A stretch of DNA of 64,000 nucleotides from Gloeopeniophorella convolvens. Taxonomy: Eukaryota > Basidiomycota > Agaricomycetes > Russulales. The position numbers were made by a program, and so were the translations under genes. The stretch covers positions 124,001 through 188,000 of the forward strand of contig WTXD01000007.1 in NCBI GenBank assembly GCA_022496205.1, in the 5' to 3' direction. Shown here one piece after another: positions 11,510 to 24,614 of this stretch (its first letter is position 1; every line of letters begins with the position of its first letter). The notes below the pieces were generated by a model. That model was not told the origin of the DNA. It searched no databases and saw only the letters and a program-made list of their open reading frames with translations.

Positions 11510-12945
11510 ATGGAAAAGTATTCAGCTTTTCGGGTACGTCTCTCCTTCTGTACCTTCATCCTCTTACAAAGAAACCCGCAGGACCCTGGAACAGGCATAC
11601 AAGTATGACTTCAAACTCGATGATGCGGTCCAGCTGTTCACATCTATGACAGCCCTTCCTGACCCCCGTTCCGCCGTCAGAACCAAGCACTGTTGCTAAA
11701 ATAGCTCTTCCGTTCGCATATGGTCTGGGAGCTATCCGAGTCGCTGTCATTGCTATCTTAGCTACTATCCATCTCGTGCTGGTCTCCGGCGTATGCGTGC
11801 TTCTGGTAAGAGTGGCATCTATCCTCGTTATCCCAGTTTGTTCTGACTTAGGCAGATACCCATACCTCCATTACATAGGTTCATCTCATGGGTTCTGACA
11901 GCATTATTGTCCAGACTATCGTTGCTTGTACTTGGTCTGTGGTGGATCCCCGTGGAGCAAGTAACCAGAAAGCGAGGGTACGCAGCTGTCCGTGACCGTA
12001 CCGAGAGACTGACTTCAGCTCGGGTCCAGGCGCCATGGGGCACCGCAGGAGAAGTGGAGACCGGGCTCCGGAGACCTTATTGTATCGAACTGGGCTTCGT
12101 GGATAGAAGTTCTTTGGTTGGCATTCCGGTTCGCTCGGTTTGAACAATCCACTTTACTTGCCAGCTGATATGTTCCCCTTGCCAACAGCTTTGACCCTAT
12201 TTTCGCACTTCCAGTCAGCGCCAGCTCTGTGCAGCAGCCCGAGCCATCCTCCCAGGCTCGCTCACCAGGGCGGAGGACGGGAACAGGATCGGCTGCAATT
12301 TCCACACCTGGTACAACCAGCTTACAACCAGTAGATATCGTTGGGTTCCGCAGGGCCTCTCTTCTCCGAATGATCACATTCACTGGAAGGACACCCTTTG
12401 TCGCATCTGCGGGAAATTTCTCCAGCCTTGAAGAGATCCGACGCAGCGCGAATCGCCCTGTGGTCGTGTTCCCTGAATGCACAACCAGCAACGGGCGTGG
12501 TCTACTCAGATTTGCAGAAGTTTTCAAGGACCGCGCAGTGCCCGTCTCTGGATACAAAGTCTTCGTCATGTGCGTTCGGTATGTCTGATATATTTACCTT
12601 CTACCTCGTGGGCCTTAACACTCCCCTAGGTATGATCCGCCTAACGCTCTTTCACCGACGTTGTCCCACTCTATTCCTTCGATATTGAACCCGCTCCCTC
12701 ATATCATGTCTTTGGTTTCGACAATCACGCCTCTAAACATATCAATTCGCCTCCTGCCCCCTGCTGAATCGCCTAGTTCGTCATCGTTCATGGCCAGTGA
12801 AATCATCCCAGGAGATGTAGGAGAGGACACACTCTCTGCCGTTTGTGCGGGCCTGATCTCACAACTTGGAAGGATGAAGAAAACGAACATGGGTTGGGAA
12901 AACAAAGTTCTCTTTTTGAACTTGTACCGCGAAAAGCAGAAGTAG
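11510..12945 (+). CDS. LOA1: LOA1/VPS66-type lysophospholipid acyltransferase
   Basis: Likely acyl-CoA-dependent lysophosphatidic acid acyltransferase of the ER and lipid droplets, after yeast Loa1 (Vps66). The first exon is short (MEKYSAFR, donor GTACGT). Two adjacent hydrophobic helices follow (AYGLGAIRVAVIAILATIHLV; ISWVLTALLSRLSLLVLGLWW). A segment NWASWIEVLWLAFRF lies where the acyltransferase HX4D region is expected; I do not see a clear HXXXXD, as in several Loa1 homologs. The strongest signature is VVFPECTTSNGRGLLRF at about 12460-12520, corresponding to the acyltransferase EGTTSNGR block, here with Cys in place of Gly. A low-complexity Ser/Gln/Pro insert sits at about 12230-12330. 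The C-terminus (LGRMKKTNMGWENKVLFL) is typical of the family. Confidence 0.82.
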
Positions 12946-13355
12946 ACAGCATGTCTACATGGGCCAGGAGTAGCTTAATGATAGAGTACTTGGGCTTAAT
13001 AGTCATCCAGATTCGCCAACTGGAGATTTGTCCCAAAACATACCACATCAATGGCGGCGCAACACTGCCGTATGCGCGACTTGGACGAACAGCTTTTGTC
13101 GAGCCTATGCCTTGCCAATGAAAGTAACGGGGACTTATGCCGGCGTGTTGCGTTACGCGTTTGTAGCCCAATAGAAGATTGCTTCTGGTCTGAAGTTTGA
13201 CACGATAGGACGGGCGCAACACGAAGATGTCAGGAATTCTCTGATTCTATAACATGCATGTCGCAGAAGGGCCAACAGCGAATGTCAAATTTCTACACCA
13301 CTCATGGCCCAAGTTGCATGTCATTTATAGCTTTGCGCTCGCCTGTAGAGAAGCA
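12946..13355. other. Convergent intergenic region
   Basis: Lies between the stops of the LOA1-like gene and the PLP enzyme. No reading frame with conserved residues. Presumably holds both 3' untranslated regions. Confidence 0.5.
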
Positions 13356-15096
<1,741 letters not shown>

Positions 15097-15537
15097 GATT
15101 GTTTACTCAAGCAACGTGGGGCAAACGTGGGCACTGGGGTCTGCTGCAAGTAGCGTGTTGGGGTTTTGTAGGCTTCGGGTTCGGGCTTTGTCTTTGTCAC
15201 AGCAAGCTTCCGATTTCATCATCACACGCCACGTTCAGTTCGATATGTTTGTCAGAACTTCATCTGGTTACCGTCGTTCGGTGATTAGGCGTCGGTGTTA
15301 AGTGAAATCCGCACTTGTTTGGTGACTGAGCATCGCCAAATCGAGCAGGTGCTGCTCAGTGCTCTCACGGCCCCGGCCCTGCTTGAAGAGCAGTAAAGAC
15401 ACGCTGGTGCTCATTGCCTGCAACCGGTGGAGGACTATGCAAAGAATCATTGCTAAATTTCAATGGACACAATGGAAGTGATGAGCCATGATTGAGCCTT
15501 GATAGTCACATATGAGCATCACAGTGATGTGGAGGAA

Positions 15538-15628
15538 AAAAAAGACCTTGCGTGATTTCGAACCCTGAGCCTCGCATACACACATATTGCGGCGTGTCGC
15601 CGGACTTGCACCAGCTACAATTGCAAGT
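15538..15628 (-). repeat. tRNA-derived SINE-like element or decayed tRNA
   Basis: On the minus strand there is an A-box-like TAGCTGGTGCAAG (about 15620-15605) and a B-box-like GGTTCGAAATC (about 15563-15553), spaced like an RNA polymerase III internal promoter, followed directly by a run of eight T (plus-strand A run at 15536-15543), a pol III terminator. The T-stem does not pair properly and the acceptor stem pairs only partly (ACTTGC against GCAAGGT), so it is not an intact tRNA. A tRNA-derived SINE or tRNA relic fits best. Only one copy is in the window, so repeat status is unproven. Confidence 0.4.
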
Positions 15629-15910
15629 AGCTTGGGTACTGTGACGAGCAGTCACAACTTACTGCGCTTTCAGAAAACCATGAGACACGCGTGATTTCTT
15701 TCGATCCATTCCATGAAGGGAAGGTCCGTCCCGACCCGCCCGGCCCAAGCTGCTGCTCCAGGCTGTTTCATCTCTCTCATACTGATCCAATCATGCATCC
15801 ACGAGCCAAGGGGGTCGCTCTGAGGCTAAGCGATGGGTACTAGAATGATTCTGTCCACTCTTTGCCTCTCATGATCAGGAAGCCATCTGCTGGCAGTGAA
15901 AGCGCTGTAA

Positions 15911-15948
15911 GGCCTTAGGCCTTAGGCCTTAAGCTTAAGCTTAAGGCC
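15911..15948. repeat. GGCCTTA direct repeats ending in a 24 bp palindrome
   Basis: Two head-to-tail copies of GGCCTTA (15911-15917, 15918-15924) lead into a perfect 24 bp inverted repeat at 15925-15948 that reads GGCCTTAAGCTT on each strand from either end. It lies about 500 bp upstream of the secreted double-psi beta-barrel gene. Could be a cruciform-forming or protein-binding site, or a repeat-expansion product. The sequence pattern is certain; any function is not. Confidence 0.7.
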
Positions 15949-16445
15949 CATGCATGACTCACACTGCCCTCGCATGGTGAGGTTGCATAACAAGGCTTGC
16001 CCACGAAAGCTTGAACGCGAGAGAGCTCGAACTGCGGCCTGCACTGCCCGGACGGCATTAACGCCTTCTCTTAAAACCGAACGACCCCTCCCTGCCAGCG
16101 GCCCAACTATTGGAGCAGACCTTACAATCAAACAGATCAACTATCTATCATCTGTGATTACTAAGGTCTGCACGTGGAGACTACGCAGCCCGGCCGCTAG
16201 TGCGATCGTCTCAGCGTTCACCTCGAAGCGAATCCGCCACCACTGCTTGGCTGGACCCTGCCCGACCTGTCTAGCAAATCACGTGCGACTATCATGTGAT
16301 GTGAAAGTCGACGCGACTAGCATGACCCGCGTCATGAGTCGGATCGGACTCAACCATCCTCTCATCCTGCCTGTTCAATAACTCCCGCCACCCTTTGCGG
16401 AAGCAGACATTTCCCGCTACACGTCATACCCCACTCACGGAAACC

Positions 16446-17343
16446 ATGATTCGCTCGTTCATAATCACAGTCGCTCTTTTCACCTCTCTCTGTTCTGCCG
16501 CCACCACATACCTGCCGGAGCACCGGGGGCTCACGTCCGCCGCAGAGCTCAAATACTCGAGGGCTCATTCACTTGGCAGACATTATAGTTTCGATGAGCG
16601 AGATGGCTGGCAGACTGTCAACGTCTCCAACCTTGCTTACAAGTACGAATCCCGTGCGCTGGATGTCCAGAAGACCGCCAAGAGAACACCAAAGACCGCA
16701 TCCAAAAGCTTGACAGATTCTGTCAAAGACACGGTCAAAAACGCTCTCAAGGGACTCAAAGGCATTGGAAAAGCAGAAGATGTGATCATAACCTGGTGAG
16801 GGCTTTTTGCTCGTCTGCGTCGTCTGCGCTCAACGCAGCTGGCCAGGTACACCGGCCACGATCTTCTGAACCCAAGCTGCTGGGATAACTCAGCATGGGC
16901 GCCGACAGTGAGTCCTCTCGTGCTCGGAAAGAATCCGGAATAGAATATGCGGCTTTGACTGCAGGACAATTCGTTTGCCTGTGCCCTCACCATGGAGGGG
17001 TGGACTTCCAAGCCAAAATGTTTCCAATTCCTCGAACGTCAGGCTACAGTCCGCTTCGTGTATTGGCCTTGTGTGCTAATCCGACAATGACAGTGTGCCA
17101 CTCCTCTGATAAATGCGTCTTCGTTCGAGTGGTCGATACTTGCGCGGGGTGCGCCGCAGGTTCCAAGCATGTAGACCTCACCAAACGTGCCTTCGGAGAG
17201 CTGGCAAATCTCAATGATGGGACGTTGACGGTGCGCATGCGGCCAGCAACAGAACCGTTGGAATGGTATGTCAACTCTTCCATCATGAAACGCACACTCT
17301 AAACGAAAGCAGGGTGGAAAGCTTGTGGGGCCCAAAAGCATAG
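16446..17343 (+). CDS. Secreted RlpA-like double-psi beta-barrel protein
   Basis: Expansin/barwin-related extracellular protein common in mushroom genomes; the role is unproven, with cell-wall binding or loosening suspected. MIRSFIITVALFTSLCSAA (1-19) is a clear signal peptide. A spacer follows with a KR pair (79-80) and a Lys-rich helical stretch up to about residue 112. The barrel starts at ITWYTGHDLLNPSCWDNSAW and continues through introns with CALTMEGW, CVFVRVVDTCAGCAAGSKHV and DLTKRAFGELANL. The Asp in VDTCAGC is the conserved DPBB aspartate, and the Cys pattern suggests disulfides. The last exon is ambiguous: reading through stops at 17302, whereas splicing at the GTATGT donor near 17263 to an acceptor at about 17312 gives a stop at 17341-17343. 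I used the spliced form. Confidence 0.85.
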
Positions 17344-17455
17344 GATCAGCACCGAGAAAAGGACACAGCGATCCAATCTTGACTACCGATGAGCTGGTGC
17401 CTGGCGCATCAGTACGACCGATGGACTTACGAACATCTGTAATACAACATGTAGC

Positions 17456-20400
17456 CTATATGTTAACTCTCTTCCTCTTTTTCCCTTCGGCGATTTTCGC
17501 GAGTACTCTCTCCTCGTCTAGACCCTCTTCCTCATAGAATTGAGCCATACGTTGGGCATCGTCTTGTCTCCTCATGAATTGTAAAGCAGCAAGATTGTAA
17601 TTGATTATTGATTTCTGGCGGAGGAGAGCTGTGCGAAGGTGTGTCCGGAGAGGTATGAGCGTGGTACGCATGGTGCGGTTGGCCACGATCTGATGGTGGT
17701 GTGTTTTGAGGAGAAAGAATAAGATGCGGGAGACTAGAGGGATATTCCATTCCTGGGCAGACGTCAGCCTTCTGACGTATCAGCCCCTCGCATGTTCCAC
17801 TCACCCGCCTGGCCCAAATGTTCAAATAGACCATTAGAGACATGATTTTTCCAAACGGTAACACCAAGAGGGCATCTTGCAGGGCAGTGTTCTGTACGCC
17901 TTCTACAACCTTCAGTACCCATGCTTCTGGTTCAATATCCTGTGCCGCTAGAATGGGGTTCCGTGGGGGTGGTTGTATTGCAGCCAATTGCTTCTCTGAT
18001 AAGCCCTGCTTGGCTTTCTCATACAGTTGACATGCCTCGAGCTCCTCGTCGGCAAGATCGAGCGCCTCGCTGATGCGTTCTCCGGCCATGAGCGTCTCCA
18101 CTGTTTGCTTCGAAACGTTGGTGGTTTCAGCCTGCGCCAGAGTCTCGGAGTTAGGGTCACCGCTGCCGATGGGAAGGTCCTCGCGATTTAGGGTATCGGC
18201 GATTCCGCTCTCGTAGAGTTGTTCGAGGTTGCGCTCGCGTTCTTCTTCAAGGAACAGCTAGAAGGAGGGCGAGTCGGATGAGTCAAGTGCAGCCTATGAT
18301 GGGGCTGAGCACTGACCGGGTCGTCCAACTTCTCCCATATGCGTATTGACTTGTCGTGCGAGCCGGTCACCACGAAGTTGGCAAAATTACTGACAGCAAG
18401 CGCCCAAATTTCGCTATGGTGTCCTTCGAACTTTTGTATATTCTCGAACTGAAACATCATACCTTAGTCCATGGGTACTTCACCGAGCTGCGCTGGAGGC
18501 CTACCTTATCGCCATCCCAGTATTTCAGGAGCTTGTCCTTACCCACCGTCCAGAAGTAATGGCTCTTTTTCTCGAATACCACTTGCATTACGCTCTCGTC
18601 GTGGGCGAATATCGATTTGTGGCAGTCGCCGAAATCAAGACCCCAGATTTTGACGTTCTTGTCGGCGGAGCACGTTACAATGAGCTTCGAGTCGTGTGAG
18701 ATATCCATGGAGAGCACTGGTAACTACGGATGGACATACGTTAACAAGCGCAGATAAAGCGGTGTGAGCGGGAAATATAATTGCCTTGTGTCCATAGAGG
18801 GAAAGGAAGAACTTGAGTGTATCTTGGTAAAACACTTTGACAGTAGAATCGAGGAGTGCCACAGCCAGAAGCTTTCCGTTGGGACTATAGCGGACGGATA
18901 GCACATCGTCTGTCATTTTCAGGGTACGGGTGTGTGCCAGTGATAGAACCTTTCTGTCCTATTCCGAAAGTATTCTTGTCAAGAGCACATTCTCGGCAAC
19001 GTTGGAAATGACGCTCACTGATTCTCCTTCTGCTTGTCGCCACTCGATGTTCCAGAACTTGATATCCTTATCGGCGCTCCCAGTGACCAGAACCTGTTGA
19101 TCTGGTCTAACGTGCAGAGACCATAACGTGCCGGTGTGTGCCTTGATGGTCTCGACCAAAGTCGATGATGAGAGGTCGTACACCTGTAGTTCCCCGGACT
19201 TAGTACCGATAGCCACCTACACGGAAATGTGAAATGAAGCAATCGGTAATATGATCAGGGCGCATACGTATCGGTCCCCAGGAAGGAACGTGCTGCAGAC
19301 CGAGTGCCCGCACTCCAACGTGCGAATACAACCAGTGGTACGAGTGTTCCAGATTTTAAGCGACCCTGAAACGAAAGCTCTATCATAGACCAGGAGCACA
19401 GTGCACGAGAGTTACCATTGGAAGCGGAAGCCAATAGTGTATCGTCAGAGCTAAGCGAAATCGTTCTAATATCCGTCCTGTGACCAGGGAGGTCGAGGGA
19501 ATAGAGGCGGGCGGCTTCGGGGACAACTTCTTTCGCCTTAGTGGGCTCGGGGACGTTGTATACCTCTATAGCGTTGTTTGATAGCGCTAAACAGACCTGG
19601 TGATGAGGTATATGAGGCACCGCACAAGACACAGAAGTATGAAGACAGACCTGGGCGGCGCTCTTTGAGGGTACTTCTGTGGGGAAAGAGAAGGACCTGA
19701 TCTTTCCGGTCGCTCGTACAATCACATGCGGCTTGAATAGATCCTCTAATTCGACCTTGTCTGGGTTGTCACCATCTACGACGTCATGAATCTTGTCGCC
19801 CTTGCCCTTCACCGCTTTTTCATTGGCTCGCTTCTTTCTACGAGCATGTTTTTTCCGAATTTCTTCGTCACTCCTGATCCGAAACACCTCCACGGAACGG
19901 TCGTGTGATTGAACAAAAAGGTATGGAAGAATGGGATGGAAGGCGATCCCGGAGACGCGATGATGTGAAGATAGTGGAAGCGTCGATAAAGGGTGAATGA
20001 CTTTGGATAACTGGAGAGGTATGAGTACAGAGTCGCGCTTGCGAGAGACATCGTACCTCTCCGCTATCAGTCTCCTTGATCCCATCTTCCAGGGCATTGC
20101 GTTCGACTTTCCATGCTTTCAACTCACCCTCATTGCTCCCTGTAAGGAGCAGGTCCTGCTTTGCGTTCAGGCCTATAGACCAAACTTCGGCTCGGTGAGC
20201 AACTATGGTTTGTGTGCAGTGCTGTGTGGAAAGATCCCAAAGCTTCACAAATGTGTCTTTGGAGGAACTTATCAGCCAGGCGGTGGTGCTGGTGGATGTA
20301 GACGGGGTCGTGGAGGGATATCTAGAGAGGAACCGGAGTCCCGTAATTTGGTCTCGATGGCCCCTCAATCTGCGCGCACGATGAGCTCCGCAGCTTCAGA

Positions 20401-20928
20401 GGATAAGAAGTCACCGCACCGGAAAAGGCCAGCCTCCCCAACTACATCCCACAAAATCAGGTCGGTGTCCTGTGACCCAGACGCCAATCGAGCACCAGCG
20501 TCGTCGAAAGCAAGCGCAGTGACGGCTCTCTTGTGACCATTGAACGTAGCAACGACCGACTTTGAAAGTGCGTCCCAGATCCTGATGGAACCATCTGCGT
20601 AGCCGACGGCAAACGCTCCCTTCTGCGGGGATTGTTCGATGCAAGTGACCTCTGCGCGGTGGCCGGTTTCGTGCCACATGGCCATCTTGGCCAGGGTAAG
20701 CCAGCGTTATTAGCTTGAGAGCACCAAACGCACCATTTGGCCAGTTTTGACATCCCACACTAGTACATCCTCGAGTGCGGGAACGTATGCGAGCTTGCCG
20801 TCGTATACGGAATTGGAAGACGGGCTGCAGACAACACCAAACGCCTACGGTAGCGTAAGCCCAGAAGCAAGTGTGTTGCACGACATGCTCACCTGAGTTG
20901 GCCCGTGCCTCAGATAGCTCTGAACCAT
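17456..20928 (-). CDS. UTP12: UTP12/DIP2 (WDR3) WD-repeat U3 snoRNP protein
   Basis: Component of the UTP-B part of the small-subunit processome, acting in the nucleolus on 18S pre-rRNA. The protein starts [12 protein letters not shown] at 20928 and then shows a series of WD40 repeats split by short introns, for example [87 protein letters not shown] and [18 protein letters not shown]. About a dozen repeats are arranged as two propellers with a basic linker ([12 protein letters not shown]) between. The Utp12 C-terminal helical domain follows ([35 protein letters not shown]) and the end is Lys/Arg-rich ([10 protein letters not shown]). Divergent from the M18 aminopeptidase gene, with starts 177 bp apart. 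Confidence 0.95.
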
Positions 20929-21104
20929 GTTTAGGCAAGGTCGACAAACGGCCTCGAAGTGAAAGTTGTGCACTGTTCGCGGCGTTGGACGGACCGGAGC
21001 ACCCGCGACGAGGCGAATTTTTGGACAGGAAATTGAAATTGGGAGTGACGCAGAGCTAGAAAGAGCTGGCCGAGCTGTCGGATCACTCTCACCACACGAC
21101 CAGC

Positions 21105-22898
21105 ATGCAGATGCTCGCCGGCCACACCGCTGCCCCAGAGGCGGCAACTCGTTTCTTGCAGTTCGTGAACACCTCGCCTACTCCCTTCCACGCGGTCCAC
21201 AACGCCACCCTTCGTCTCGAGAAGGCTGGGTTCAGAAAGGCACGCAGTGGCGCGACATCCATCGCATTCGCTTTCTCAATCAGTGCTATCTATCTAGATC
21301 AGGGAAAGGGAAGAATGGGAGACTGATCTGCAAGCTGGGGGGAAGTACTATTTCACCAGGTATCTCAGGTTCTCCAAGGGATTAGACAGACGCAACCTCA
21401 CCGGGTAACCCAGGAACCAGAGTTCTTTGCTCGCGTTCACCATCCCGCAAAAGTGGCAGCCGGGAGCTGGGGTGTCCATTGTCGGGACTCACGTTGACAG
21501 CCCTAACCTCAGGGTACGTCCCCTTCTATGTAGCCAAAGAAGCACCCACCACGTTGTTCGCTTAGATCAGACCTATCTCCAAACGCTCCAACGCTGGTTA
21601 CCTCCAAGTTGGCGTGGAAACCTACGGCGGTGGCATCTGGCATTCGTGGTTTGACCGTGACCTATCTATAGCCGGGCGAGTGGTGATTGCTGGGCAAGAC
21701 TCCACCTATGCCTCGCGCCTGATCAAGGTTGACAAGCCACTTCTTCGTATCCCTACATTAGCCATTCACCGTGAGTAAATAGTACAGATCACTTCAACAC
21801 TGCCTACTCATGACGATGTTGCAGTGGAACGAGGGGCAGCTGACAACTTCAAGTTCAACACAGAGACGGAATTCACACCCATCTTAGGGCTCATTGCTTC
21901 GGACCTGAACGCGCCTGCTGACAAGACGCAGAGCAACAGCGCACCCCAGACAGCTTCGAGTATCCAGAATAATCATCACTCTGTTCTTCTCTCTTTGATC
22001 GCAAACGAATTGGAAGTCAAGCCTGAGGAAATCCATGACTTTGAGCTGTAATTGTCCATTTTTCGGTGATGAGTCGTCCGAGGACTGACATATATGCAGT
22101 CAACTCTACGACACTCAGCCGTCCGTGCTTGGTGGGCTCAACAATGAATTCATTTTCAGCCCTCGGATGGACAACCTCGTGTCCTCGTAGGTTTCTCATT
22201 TCGTCCGTGGCGCTCCCCCGTGACGACCACCTCCACTAGGTTTGCTGCTGTTGAGGCCATGGCAGAAAGCGCGACATCAAACGTCTTCCCTCTCGAAGGG
22301 AATGTCAACTGCATCGCTCTCTTCAACCATGAAGAGATCGGCTCCGTTTCATCAACGGGCGCTGAGTCCTCCCTTATCCCTTCGCTTTTGCAGAGACTTG
22401 CGGGATCGCCCACTGGACTCGCGCAGTCAATAGCGAAGTCTTTCCTTATCTCGGCAGATATGGGCCACGCTGTGCACCCTAACTACACGAGCAAGCACGA
22501 AGACAATCATAGGCCTCGTATGAACGGCGGTGTCGTGATCAAGACCAATGCCAAGCAGAGATATGCCAGTGATGCCGTTGGGACATTTGTGGTGAAGAAG
22601 CTGCTCGAAAAGAAGGGCGGCCAAGTGCAGGAGTTCGAAGCACGCAATGATATGTAAGCCATACGTTCAACACCTCGTCGTCTGTGCTGACTGAAGCATC
22701 TCAAGGCCTTGTGGATCAACTGTCGGCCCGATGCTGTCCAAGCTCGGGCTGCGTACCGTCGACGTCGGCAATGCCATGCTTTCAATGCACTCCATTCGGG
22801 AGACTGCAGGATCGCACGACGTGCAGAGCGCCATTGACCTTTTCACTTCTTTCTTCGAAGGTTTCCATTCGCTTGATGCCCAGTTGACGGTGGATTGA
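21105..22898 (+). CDS. Aspartyl aminopeptidase (M18 metallopeptidase)
   Basis: Removes N-terminal Asp/Glu from peptides; a cytosolic, cocatalytic zinc enzyme (DNPEP/Ape4 type). The N-terminus FLQFVNTSPTPFHAVHN is diagnostic. Zinc-ligand and catalytic segments are visible: VGTHVDSPNLRV (H and D), the Asp in RMDNLVSSFAAVEAM, CIALFNHEEIGS (catalytic/ligand Glu pair), SADMGHAVHPNY, and a late His in GNAMLSMHSIRETAG. A Gln/Asn/Ser-rich insert (about 21910-21980) follows PILGLIASDLNAP. Short introns interrupt throughout, including one that places VERGAADNFKFN in a new exon at about 21825. Converges on IMP4 with 68 bp between stops. Confidence 0.95.
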
Positions 22899-22966
22899 TG
22901 CGTAGCTTGTATGATACACAACAACACAAAGCAAGAAGATACTTTTGGATGCGCGACGGAGTCCCG

Positions 22967-24231
22967 TCACCGGGCGCGCTTCTTAGGCGGCCTAGAGTCG
23001 GCTTCGACATCGTTGTCGGGACGGGGTGCTGCAGGACCAGACAGCACGCTGCGTTTCCTTGCAGTCCGTGTGTAGTGCGACAATACCCACTCCCGCTCGG
23101 CTTCCGACTGTTCGATCGTGCCTTGCCGTATTTCATAAGCTGTACGCCAGTTAGAGCGGTGGAACTAGACTGAAGGTGCCAGCCAAACGCACGCTTAAGC
23201 TCAAACCGCGGTCCGACTTCCGCGAGTTGCACTTCCTTCGGCGATGTCTTGATGAAGACGTGGTGCCTGCGCCAGTGCGAGTGAGCATATGCCCCTGGGA
23301 ATAGAAGACGCAGCCGGAGCGACATACCTGAACGAAATGAAGTCGTTCTCGGTTGAAAATGCCATCACACGCTTGCTATCCTCCTTCGGCACGGGGAACA
23401 GGTACTTCAGGCAGTCTCTCACCCTCTCTCCCAATCTCGAGCTGAAGTTTTCAAAGATCAGATGAGGGTACTGCTCAGAGACGGTCGAAGACCGGTACGA
23501 CTCGATGTCGTGACGGAGGGTGACGTTGTGTAGGGTGAAGTAGAGCGTAGGCCCGTGTGGGAAGTGAGATACAATCATGGCGTCTGTAACACGACGCAGC
23601 TTGAGTATTGTATGGGCATAGATGTGCGCGGGAAGAGACAGACCTGGTGTTCCCCTGTGCTCATGAAGCACGATCAGATCTGTAACGTTGTTGGCACGGC
23701 ATGCATCCGCAAGGTCTTTGACGACGTAGTTTCCTCGGTTTATTCTGTAGGAATTGGGGAAAACCAGGCGCATCTCCTAAGAAAGGACGTGTTGAGTAGA
23801 AGGCGGATGAGGCGTTGCCGTGCACCTGCCTTGGCGAATTGCAATAATTTCGAGCTCGGGTCCCTAGACGTTGTGAGAATAATCTTGGGATCAATAATCC
23901 CCGCTCTCGAATATTCGCTGTCGATATGTGTTGAGGGATCTGTGTTCACCAACGTCAGTTTTTCTTGACGGGTTGGATGGATAGCAGTCTCACCGGCCTG
24001 AGCCTCGTCAAACGGGAGGTCTTTCCCCAGTTCTTTTGCCTGCTTTCTGAGCTCCGTCGGAAGAGCTTTACCGCTCGCCAGAGCATCCTTCAGTTGTTGT
24101 TTGCGCTCGTAGGTCTGCCGTTCCTGAGCTTCGAGAGATTTTGCGTAGACATACTGACGACGTTCGCGGGTTTGTCTTCGCAGCTAATTCGAGTTAGAAG
24201 ATACGATAGGTCGATGGTCGATACCTACCAT
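22967..24231 (-). CDS. IMP4: IMP4, Brix-domain U3 snoRNP protein
   Basis: Nucleolar protein of the small-subunit processome (Imp3-Imp4-Mpp10 complex). Family N-terminus LRRQTRERRQYVYAKSLE is seen at about 24185-24130 and is joined to an ATG at 24231 by an intron that begins immediately after that ATG, so the first coding exon appears to be a single codon. The Brix domain carries IILTTSRDPSSKLLQFAK, NVTDLIVLHEHRGTPG, MIVSHFPHGPTLYFTLHN, HLIFENFSSRLGERV, CLKYLFPVPKEDSKRV and VQLAEVGPRFELKRAFGW. The C-terminus is longer than usual and basic, ending SRPPKKRAR at 22967. The final exon and one intron near 23170-23215 are inferred from protein continuity. Confidence 0.94.
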
Positions 24232-24614
24232 TGTTTGAGCCACACACCTGTTGAAGAGATAACAGAAAAGTAGAGAAAGCTGTCTCCGTACTGGCCCCTC
24301 ACGGATTCCTCACCGCGTTAAAGGACGCGCCGAGCGCAACTGTTTGCAGGTCCGGAATCAGTCGGTCCGGGACTAGTGAGATGAGTCTGACGTGATTACA
24401 TTGGTCATTATTAGTAGATACAAAGGCGGGGCTCAACAACGTTATGTACTTGAATGTAAGTGGCGGAGTAGTGAGTAGTGAGTACGTGACGCGATAGTGC
24501 GCGTCCACTAAGGTACAATGTGATGAGAGTGTTGATAATAACAGCCTCACGGTTTACACAGTGGTGAGCACGGAGCAATGAATAGTACAGACGGCCGCTG
24601 AGGCATGCACCCGG

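Larger units (their letters stand above)
15097..16445. other. 1.35 kb gene-free stretch with repeat elements
   Basis: No supported coding region. It contains a SINE-like tRNA-derived element on the minus strand (about 15540-15628) and a 24 bp perfect palindrome (15925-15948). The right part is the upstream region of the secreted double-psi beta-barrel gene. Confidence 0.6.

Noticed and set aside
15538..15628. Functional tRNA gene
   Set aside because: T-stem and acceptor stem do not pair well enough; kept as a SINE-like or relic element.
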